DNA from: an uncultured Eubacteriales bacterium
Lineage (GTDB): Bacteria; Bacillota; Clostridia; Peptostreptococcales; Anaerovoracaceae
Reading direction: 5' to 3'
DNA: 21,785 nt
Assembly: GCA_900553025.1 (NCBI GenBank)
Contig: USBT01000022.1
Location: forward strand, 1 to 21,785
Both the position numbers and the translations under genes were made by a program. The notes beneath the pieces were generated by a model that saw only the letters and a list, made by a program, of their open reading frames with translations, was not told the origin of the DNA and ran no database searches. Position 1 is the first letter of the stretch, and each line of letters begins with the position of its first letter. This document shows positions 1-5,574 of the stretch, one piece after another.

Positions 1-93
1 ATTAATTTTCGAGAAATGACCCGTAATCATCTTGTGAATATTACGGTAAGATTTTCGATTTTGTCGATTTGACCCGTAAATTTCTTCAGAAAA

Positions 94-138
94 CTACTTG
101 TGAGATGAAAGCCATTCTATACAGCGGCTCCAATCCTG
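94..138 (-). pseudogene. Remnant of the C-terminus of a xylose-isomerase-like gene
   Basis: Read on the reverse strand this stretch gives QDWSRCIEWLSSHK followed by TAG. The intact gene ending at 1001 finishes with QDCSRCIKWLSSHH and TAG, and the DNA is also closely similar (about 101-138 against 1006-1043). Upstream codons (138-170) no longer match, so only about 14 codons survive. It is best read as the tail of a duplicated paralogue whose remainder was lost, or as a short duplicated segment. The rest of 1-166 shows no gene; the motif gacccgtaa occurs twice (19-27 and 71-79). Confidence 0.45.
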
Positions 139-166
139 AAAAAGGATAAAAGCTTTAAAAAATATG

Positions 167-194
167 TTGAATATAAATAGAATATAAGTATAAT
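167..194 (+). promoter_or_regulatory. Promoter of brnTA (TTGAAT-16 bp-TATAAT)
   Basis: A -35-like TTGAAT at 167-172 and a consensus TATAAT at 189-194 are separated by 16 bp. The predicted transcript start is at or next to the ATG at 201, and no Shine-Dalgarno sequence is visible, so the toxin message may be leaderless. AATATA-type repeats across 171-196 could be the site where a BrnA-type antitoxin represses its own operon, as known for this family. Confidence 0.6.
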
Positions 195-200
195 ATAGTT

Positions 201-491
201 ATGAGAGATATCAATTTCGCTTGGGATGAGAATAAAAACGAGATTAATAAGAAAAAACATGGCTTATCTTTCGAGGAAGCAAGAGAAGTATTTGAAGATG
301 ATAATGCTATTCTGTTCGATGACCCAGACCATTCTATTGAAGAAGAAAGATTTTTGATTATTGGTGCGATTAGGTCAGCGAAAATATGTATTGTAAGCCA
401 TTGCTATCGTAACGATGATAATGTTATCCGTTTAATTTCTGCAAGAAAAGCAACTAAAAATGAGCAAAGAATATATGAGAAAGGGTGGTAA
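201..491 (+). CDS. brnT: BrnT-family toxin of a type II toxin-antitoxin system
   Basis: This 96-aa protein has the BrnT layout: an N-terminal FAWDENKNEINKKKHGLSF block (typical FxWDxxKxxxNxxKHGxSFE), a central DDPDHSIEEERFLIIG strand region, and a C-terminal ISARKATKNEQRIYE block. BrnT toxins have a RelE-like fold and cut RNA, stopping translation until neutralised by BrnA. The length matches the family (about 90-100 aa). The antitoxin gene follows 2 bp after the stop, the usual toxin-first order. The start is set by the -10 box only 6 bp upstream, with no ribosome site, which suggests leaderless translation. No truncation is seen. The family call is secure; activity is inferred. Confidence 0.93.
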   Translation: MRDINFAWDENKNEINKKKHGLSFEEAREVFEDDNAILFDDPDHSIEEERFLIIGAIRSAKICIVSHCYRNDDNVIRLISARKATKNEQRIYEKGW

Positions 492-493
492 GC

Positions 494-715
494 ATGAGGG
501 AAGAATACGATATCAGGAACTTGAATCCTAGGAAAAATCCATATTCCAACAGAAAAAAGAAGCAAATCACAATAAATCTTGACGGGGCAGTGATAGACTA
601 CTTTAAAAATATGTCCCAAAAATCGGGCATACCATATCAGACCCTTATAAATTTATATTTGTCTGACTGTGTAGAATCAAAAAGAGAATTACGCATCTCG
701 TGGAAAACCTTATAA
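494..715 (+). CDS. brnA: BrnA-family antitoxin
   Basis: A 73-aa protein from ATG 494. A GTG at 485 would add three residues, but AAAGGGTGG (about 480-488), lying over the end of brnT, is a good ribosome site for ATG 494. Features are a basic N-terminal NPYSNRKKK patch and a ribbon-helix-helix core: KKQITINLDGAVIDYFK (strand and helix 1) followed by SGIPYQTLINLYLSDCVE (helix 2), the usual BrnA/CopG pattern. Antitoxins of this family bind BrnT and also repress the brnTA promoter as DNA-binding dimers. It is translationally coupled to brnT. The family call is clear; autoregulation is inferred from the family. Confidence 0.9.
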   Translation: MREEYDIRNLNPRKNPYSNRKKKQITINLDGAVIDYFKNMSQKSGIPYQTLINLYLSDCVESKRELRISWKTL

Positions 716-724
716 CCATTCCAT

Positions 725-738
725 TCAAATTAATTTGA
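725..738. repeat. 14-bp perfect palindrome after brnA
   Basis: tcaaattaatttga is a perfect inverted repeat 10 bp past the brnA stop. It is AT-rich with no T-run after it, so it is not a convincing terminator; a protein-binding site is possible. Confidence 0.4.
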
Positions 739-748
739 GAAGAACTCA

Positions 749-799
749 CAGAGTTTAAGAATTTGCAGAGTTTAAAAACTTGCAGAACTTTGAAATACG
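749..799. repeat. Three tandem 17-bp imperfect repeats
   Basis: Units begin at 749, 766 and 783. The first two are cagagtttaagaatttg and cagagtttaaaaacttg; the third is more degenerate (cagaactttgaaatacg). They lie between the convergent brnTA and sugar-isomerase-like genes. The remaining DNA to 1000 shows no gene or RNA that I can recognise. Confidence 0.6.
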
Positions 800-1000
800 G
801 TATGGATTGATATCAAAGCCTTAGAAATTGAGTAAAATGTTTTCAATTGGCTTATATGACAAAAATAGTTGGTAAAAACGCTTGAAACCTTGAAATCTTA
901 GGGCGAATTAGTCTTATATATTCTTTCTATAAAAACAGAATTTTGGGAAATATAGATTTAAGATACATACAAAACTGCGTCAATGTAAGCCATTGGTAAA

Positions 1001-1846
1001 CTAATGGTGAGACGAAAGCCATTTTATGCAGCGGCTACAATCTTGACTTTCAAGTGTTAGGGTGTAGGCGCTGCTATTATTTTGTGCTATCGCCCGTAGT
1101 ATGCTTGACATATCCATAGTGCCGTCGCCGAGTGAGCTGTGCGTATCTTTTGTCCCCATATTATTGTGGATATGATAATGAGCGACACGTGAGCCTAGGT
1201 GTTCAATCCATTTTTCGACGGGCAAATCCTTTGGTGTCGTAACATTTGCATGACCAACGTCAAGGCAGAGTTTAAGATTCGGCTTATCGAAATCATCCAT
1301 TAACTTTGCCATCATGAACGGCTCGTCCTCAAACGAATTTTCGACATAGACTGTAAAGTTATCCTTGCCTTGCAAAAATTTGTCCCAGAAAACCAGTGAC
1401 TTTTCGTGGTGCCACTCCTTATAATACATCGGTGGGAAGTATCCGGAATGCACAATCATCCTGTCAACGCCGATTTTCATGCAAAGCTCATACGCTTCTT
1501 CCATTCTCTGAAGCGCAAGGTCAACGGCTCTGTGGTCCATAGCGCCCGGCACAATTTCGGTAAAAGGCCCGTGCAAAAGTATGGGGGCATTTTTTGTTGC
1601 AGGAAACGGCAAGTCTGCACTTTCAAGGTCAGACTTTATCCACTTGATAGTTTCCTCGATTTTGTCAGCGTCAAGTAGCTCGGATATGCACACATGATTC
1701 AGCTCGATGCCAAGCCCGAACGTCTTCGCCATGATTAGAGCATCCTTGGAATATGTGGCGATATGAAGCCGATTGCGCAGTTTTTCGAGAAAACTTAGCG
1801 GTACGCCTGCATTTTGCTGTTTTTTGCTGTTTGGATTCGTTTTCAT
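1001..1846 (-). CDS. Xylose-isomerase-like TIM-barrel protein (sugar phosphate isomerase/epimerase family)
   Basis: About 281 aa if it begins at the ATG complementary to 1844-1846 (MKTNPNSKK); an ATG at 1882 would add 12 hydrophobic residues. Neither start has a strong ribosome site. The fold is AP_endonuc_2/xylose-isomerase-like (PF01261): barrel strands end in the metal and active-site residues expected of the family, in LLHGPF, VHSGYF, VYVENSFE, LCLDVGHAN, HYHIHNN and a terminal TLES. All the usual His/Glu/Asp positions are present, so the enzyme looks intact. Members isomerise or epimerise keto-sugars or cleave abasic DNA, and the substrate cannot be read from sequence. It stands alone between two repeat-rich regions. 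A remnant of a paralogue's C-terminus lies at 94-138. Confidence 0.85.
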   Translation of the reverse strand: MKTNPNSKKQQNAGVPLSFLEKLRNRLHIATYSKDALIMAKTFGLGIELNHVCISELLDADKIEETIKWIKSDLESADLPFPATKNAPILLHGPFTEIVPGAMDHRAVDLALQRMEEAYELCMKIGVDRMIVHSGYFPPMYYKEWHHEKSLVFWDKFLQGKDNFTVYVENSFEDEPFMMAKLMDDFDKPNLKLCLDVGHANVTTPKDLPVEKWIEHLGSRVAHYHIHNNMGTKDTHSSLGDGTMDMSSILRAIAQNNSSAYTLTLESQDCSRCIKWLSSHH

Positions 1847-1886
1847 GTAACGGATTTTACCACAAAATATTAGCATGAGCAAACAT

Positions 1887-2099
1887 ATTCTTGCGTTCGA
1901 GGTTTACGGCTGGTCGTAGAGAGTGCGTTTTCTGATCAATTCTTGTGTTTTGAGTTTGCGGCTGGTTCGAGAGGGTGCGGGTTACGATCAATCCTTGCGT
2001 TCGGGGTTTGCGTGCGATTGTTTTAGGTGGTATACTCATCGCCTTAGCTCAATCCTTGCTCTCGGGACTCGCGTGTGATTTTATGCGGGATGCAGGGAG
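1887..2099. repeat. Degenerate tandem repeat array, about 52-61 bp units, four copies
   Basis: Units start at 1887, 1939, 1991 and 2052 with attcttg/atccttg, followed by a GC-richer block (gcgttcgaggtttacggctgg and variants) and, in the first two, tggt(t)cg-gag-g-gtgcg. Spacing is 52, 52 and 61 bp. The array is richer in G than its surroundings. It fills the space upstream of the reverse-strand isomerase gene. Short open frames across it are not convincing as genes. Confidence 0.7.
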
Positions 2100-2100
2100 C

Positions 2101-2361
2101 CATTTGAAAGTTAGGGTAAAATATACTCAAGTTTCAAATGACAACTTGGTCTTTCGTAAAACATGCGACAATACATTTGAAAGTTACGGTAAAATATACT
2201 CAAGTTTCAAATGACAACTTGGTCTTTTGTAAAACATGCGATAATACATTTGAAAGTTGCGATAAAATGCACCTAAGTTTCAAATGGCATATTGATATTT
2301 TGTGAAAAACATGCGATAATACATTTGGAAGTTGCGGTAAAATGCACCTAAGTTTAAAATG
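2101..2361. repeat. Tandem repeat array, 73-75 bp units, about 3.6 copies, each with an inverted repeat
   Basis: Units start at 2101, 2174, 2247 and 2322. Each begins catttgaaa and, about 22 bp later, has the reverse complement tttcaaatg, so every unit can fold into a hairpin with 9-bp arms; the fourth copy is degenerate. Each unit also holds a -10-like taaaat, and the first three carry (c)atgcga(c/t)aat. Units 1 and 2 are nearly identical. The fourth copy ends at 2361, touching the ribosome site of the ATPase gene, so the array is that gene's entire upstream region and may contain its promoter and operators. Confidence 0.88.
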
Positions 2362-2374
2362 AGAGGAGCGCATA

Positions 2375-3664
2375 ATGCAGAATATCATTAAGAGGGATGA
2401 ATATCTTAAGAGAATTATTGATAGAAAAGAAAACGGACTGATTAAGGTTATTACTGGCATAAGACGATGTGGCAAGAGCTTTCTGCTTTTCAATCTTTTT
2501 TATGATTATCTGATTCAAAGTGGCGTAAAGGAAGAACAGATTATTAGGATTGCCTTGGACGATAATACTTTTGAAAAATATCGCGATTCCGATGAACTGT
2601 CGAAATATATTCGTGGGAAAATCGTTAATTCAGATATGTACTACATCCTTATAGATGAGGTGCAGTATGCAATAACAAAGGATGAGCTTAAAAATCCTGA
2701 GAATATAGGGCTTTACAATGTCCTGAACGGACTTATGCGACTTCGCAATATTGATATTTATGTAACAGGCAGTAATTCAAAAATGCTCACAAAGGATGTG
2801 CTGACCGCTTTCCGTGGCAGGGGCGATGAGATAAAAATTTATCCGATATCCTTCAAAGAATTTTACTCGCTTGAGGGCGGGGATAAATCAGATGCCTATG
2901 AGGAATATGCTTTATACGGCGGTATGCCACTTGTTTTAAGCAAAAAAAACGATGTAGAAAAGATGAGATATTTACAAAATCTATTTACGGAGGTTTATTT
3001 CAAGGACATTGAGGAGCGTTACGATATTGAAATGCCCGATGTACTTAGCGAATTAACAGATGATCTTTGTTCCTCCGTCGGCTCGCTCACTAATGCAAGC
3101 AAAATTGCAAAAACGTTGCAGTCGGTTAAAAGCATTAAGGTATCCAGCACGACTATTTCAAGGTATCTAAACTATCTGATTGAGTCGTTTCTGTTTAGCA
3201 ATGCGAAGCGGTACGATGTGAAAGGCAAGAAATACTTTGAGTATCCGTCAAAATATTATTGCACAGACATAGGACTTCGCAATGCAAGACTTAATTTCAG
3301 ACAACAGGAAGAAACTCACATAATGGAGAATATTATATATAACGAGCTTTTGTGTCGCGAATATTCTGTTGATGTTGGGGTTGTAGAGATTGTGGAAACG
3401 AATGCGGGAGAAAGAACAAAAAAACAGTGCGAGATAGATTTCGTGGTAAATAAGGGTTCTAAAAAATATTATATTCAATCTGCGCTGAATGTTTCGGACG
3501 CGTCAAAGCTAGAAACGGAGCTCAGACCATTGAAGAATACAAAGGATTTTTTCAAAAAGATTATTGTCAGCAAAACATCTATGAGGCATTGGACGGACGA
3601 TGACGGAATATTACACGTTGGGCTATATGAGTTTTTGCTGAATGAAAATTCACTTGATTTCTAA
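2375..3664 (+). CDS. AAA ATPase with DUF4143-type C-terminus
   Basis: A 429-aa ATP-binding protein of the large, poorly characterised AAA_14/DUF4143 family. Visible features are a Walker A motif in TGIRRCGKS (about 27-35), a Walker B YILIDEVQ (about 90-97), a sensor-like YVTGSNSKML (about 128-137), and the family's GRG(D)E-IKIYPISFKEF block (about 148-163). The C-terminal half has the DUF4143 pattern: LYFKDI-like YFKDIEERYDI, a winged-helix-like SVSSTTISRYLNYL segment, YCTDIGLRNA, ENIIYNELLCR, and an EIDFVV strand suggesting a decayed PD-(D/E)XK nuclease fold. The start is supported by GAGAGGAG at about 2361-2368. Biological role is unknown: such genes are usually single, often mobile or accessory. 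It seems unrelated to the B12 units. Confidence 0.88.
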   Translation: MQNIIKRDEYLKRIIDRKENGLIKVITGIRRCGKSFLLFNLFYDYLIQSGVKEEQIIRIALDDNTFEKYRDSDELSKYIRGKIVNSDMYYILIDEVQYAITKDELKNPENIGLYNVLNGLMRLRNIDIYVTGSNSKMLTKDVLTAFRGRGDEIKIYPISFKEFYSLEGGDKSDAYEEYALYGGMPLVLSKKNDVEKMRYLQNLFTEVYFKDIEERYDIEMPDVLSELTDDLCSSVGSLTNASKIAKTLQSVKSIKVSSTTISRYLNYLIESFLFSNAKRYDVKGKKYFEYPSKYYCTDIGLRNARLNFRQQEETHIMENIIYNELLCREYSVDVGVVEIVETNAGERTKKQCEIDFVVNKGSKKYYIQSALNVSDASKLETELRPLKNTKDFFKKIIVSKTSMRHWTDDDGILHVGLYEFLLNENSLDF

Positions 3665-3756
3665 ACCTAAAGACCCCCATATCCGCTCTCAACTACCTCG
3701 TCTTTATCGCCATATATTTTTACGTAGATTTTTGTATTTTATTTTATCCATTTCTA

Positions 3757-3785
3757 TTGACAAAAACCAGTCTCATGGATAAAAT
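3757..3785 (+). promoter_or_regulatory. Promoter of B12 unit 1 (TTGACA-17 bp-TAAAAT)
   Basis: A perfect -35 box TTGACA at 3757-3762 is followed after 17 bp by TAAAAT at 3780-3785. The predicted start is near 3792, about 50 nt before the first riboswitch, which is the expected arrangement. Between the ATPase stop (3664) and here I see no gene. Confidence 0.75.
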
Positions 3786-3844
3786 TAAGGTGTACAAGTT
3801 CATACAGAAAAGCTTGTCCAGAAAATTAAATGATTGCAATTGAA

Positions 3845-4100
3845 TGATTGGTTTGAACGCACGGAATCCTGAGGGATTTCGAGTTATAGCCAATCAAGAG
3901 GGGAAACCGGTGAAAATCTGGTACGGTCCCGCCACTGTGATGCCATTTTATCTTATATCGAGCATTGTGTACTTTGTAGCTGGAAAGGCTTGCAATATCG
4001 CACATCGCACATCGAAATTGATAATGTCATGCTCTAATAAGAGTGTTCCGATGATTAAGACATGGCTAAGTCAGGTTACCTCTTTGCATGAGTATGCTTC
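3845..4100 (+). ncRNA. Cobalamin riboswitch 1 (class I), with enlarged variable arm
   Basis: Conserved core elements occur in order: a closing stem gattgg/ccaatc (3846-3851 with 3890-3895), AGAGGGGAAACCGGTGAAAAT (3897-3917), the B12-box segment GGTCCCGCCACTGTGA (3925-3940), and GTCAGGTTACC (4070-4080). The hairpin accgg-tgaaaat-ctggt matches P4. Between ACTGTGA and GTCAG there are about 129 nt, against 23-24 nt in the two other copies here, closed by gccat/atggc. A terminator follows at 4142-4168, so cobalamin binding should stop transcription before the lipoprotein gene. Exact ends are approximate. Confidence 0.93.
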
Positions 4101-4141
4101 GGCGTGGAAATCGGGGCTGCTTGCAGAGATGTGTAACGAAA

Positions 4142-4168
4142 CGGGTTGCTAAAGCGATTCGGTTTTTT
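4142..4168 (+). terminator. Terminator hairpin of riboswitch 1
   Basis: Stem cgggttgc (4142-4149) pairs with gcgattcg (4154-4161), with three G-T wobbles, around a TAAA loop, followed by a run of six T (4163-4168). It lies between the aptamer and the lipoprotein start, the place of a transcription-attenuating expression platform. Confidence 0.7.
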
Positions 4169-4321
4169 ATTATGTGGATTTTCCGTGAAAGCCAAACAAG
4201 TAGCTTACAAAACAGTTTTCGGATCAAGTAAAATGGAGCAAAACGCAACAAAATGCAACAAAACGTAGGCTCAACACGAATTTTCACAAAGACCGAAAAG
4301 CGAACAAGGAGACATTATAAT

Positions 4322-5326
4322 TTGCTAAATTTAAGAAATCAAACGGCCATAGCTACAGAAGCTACCGACAAGAACAACAAAAGCACATTCATACGCAGAA
4401 TAGCTATTGCCTTAATGGTGCTCTTGGTGAGCGTATATTTTGTGGGCTGTGCCGGCAATAACGACAAGAAAAGTGCGCTTGATGAGCAGGAGCCAAAGGC
4501 ATTGAATTACATGATAGAAGGCAAGCAAGCCTTTGACGATTTTTCCGATTATTCTCTCGAAATCTACCTATTTGCAAATTCAAAGCTCATCAAAGAGGAC
4601 AAAGAACTTCAGACGAAAATTTCGAAAAGAAACATCTACGAGAAATATCTTAGTCGATTTGACGAAGCCATAAGTGAAAATAACGGTAAGATAGGAGCGA
4701 ATACAATCAAAGATTACGCAACAGCAAGCCTTGCCTTGAATGCGCTTAAGAAAAATCCAGAGGATTATAAGGAGAATAATTTTATCGCCAAGCTGGATGA
4801 TGCGGAGCTTTCGCAAACGGCAAGCATAACCGACAAAGCGTGGGCACTTATTGCAAGCAAGTATTTGGGGACTAAGCTTCAAAACGAAGAGACCTACTAC
4901 AATGATTTAATTACTTTTGCACAAAATAGTAGCGACGAAGAGGCGAATCAGATAGAGGATCAGGCGATAGTTGCTCAAGCGCTGTCATATTATCACGCCT
5001 TGCCGGATACGAGCATCGCTCTCAGCATGATAATGGGATATATCGAAAATGCACAGAAGGATAACGGCTCATTCGGTGATGCCAAAAGCACAGGGGTTGT
5101 GCTTATGAGTCTATCCTCTCTTGGAATTGATGCCGAAACTCATGACCCGCTGACAAAGAACGACAAAACCGTAAAAGACGGCTTATCGAAATTTATCTAT
5201 GACAAGGGGTTTAAATATAAGGGAAAAGATGACGAGATTAACAAAGTAGCGACACTATATGCACTTTTGGGAATTGAAGCACAGAACCGCATTGAAAAAG
5301 GTGGCCTATTCCCCAAGCATAAATAA
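4322..5326 (+). CDS. Lipoprotein with transcobalamin/prenyltransferase-like alpha-toroid
   Basis: I place the start at TTG 4322, 10 nt after AAGGAG (4306-4311), giving 334 aa; an in-frame ATG at 4253 would add 23 residues but has no ribosome site. Residues about 24-43 are a basic-hydrophobic signal (FIRRIAIALMVLLVSVYFVGC) with Cys about 43 as the likely lipid attachment site, although Phe at -3 is less usual than Leu. The mature part is helical. Its C-terminal half carries the repeated pattern of the terpenoid-cyclase/transcobalamin toroid: a QKDNGSFGD turn, STGVVLMSLSSLGIDAETHD, DGLSKFI, GFKYKG, then a final KVATLYALLGIEA helix. The human intrinsic factor/transcobalamin N-terminal domain has this fold, and bacterial relatives are commonly joined to DUF4430. 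Here DUF4430 sits in the next gene. Controlled by riboswitch 1; inferred to bind corrinoid at the membrane. Confidence 0.8.
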   Translation: MLNLRNQTAIATEATDKNNKSTFIRRIAIALMVLLVSVYFVGCAGNNDKKSALDEQEPKALNYMIEGKQAFDDFSDYSLEIYLFANSKLIKEDKELQTKISKRNIYEKYLSRFDEAISENNGKIGANTIKDYATASLALNALKKNPEDYKENNFIAKLDDAELSQTASITDKAWALIASKYLGTKLQNEETYYNDLITFAQNSSDEEANQIEDQAIVAQALSYYHALPDTSIALSMIMGYIENAQKDNGSFGDAKSTGVVLMSLSSLGIDAETHDPLTKNDKTVKDGLSKFIYDKGFKYKGKDDEINKVATLYALLGIEAQNRIEKGGLFPKHK

Positions 5327-5479
5327 GCACCGGTAAACCTAAACGAAACTTAAACGAAACACGCTTAAAGCAGATTTTCTGATTGAACTGGATGCCTCTG
5401 AATAAGGTAATGGGACTAAAATCATAAATTCAAACCCTAACTGTATAAGGTAATTATATTTAATATATTACATATATCA

Positions 5480-5517
5480 ATGGGCTATAGCCCTGCTTCG
5501 CCCATCCATTATATGGG
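5480..5517 (+). promoter_or_regulatory. Overlapping, mutually exclusive hairpins upstream of the propeller gene
   Basis: The 248-bp gap 5327-5574 has no gene and no riboswitch core. It holds atggg(c) at 5480-5485, a palindrome gggctatagccc at 5482-5493, (g)cccat at 5500-5505 and atggg at 5513-5517. The cccat can pair with either atggg, so two structures compete. This could modulate or process the message between the lipoprotein and the surface protein, but no T-run makes it a clear terminator. I see no strong promoter here, so the two genes are probably cotranscribed from 3757. Confidence 0.35.
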
Positions 5518-5574
5518 TGCAAGTGACTTAAATTCAACATACAATATTAAAAATCAAGAAAGGAAAGTATTGAA

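Noticed and set aside
2101..2361. CRISPR array
   Set aside because: The whole 73-bp unit is conserved, with no unique spacers, and there are no cas genes.
2375..3664. Transposase or restriction-type defence ATPase
   Set aside because: There are no transposase motifs, insertion-element ends or partner defence genes; the order of motifs fits the single-gene AAA/DUF4143 family.
3844..4152. 102-codon open frame on the + strand
   Set aside because: It lies entirely over riboswitch 1 and its terminator, has no ribosome site, and the conserved aptamer bases explain the sequence better.
5327..5574. Additional cobalamin riboswitch before the propeller gene
   Set aside because: No GGTGAAAAT, ACTGTGA or GTCAG core elements are present.
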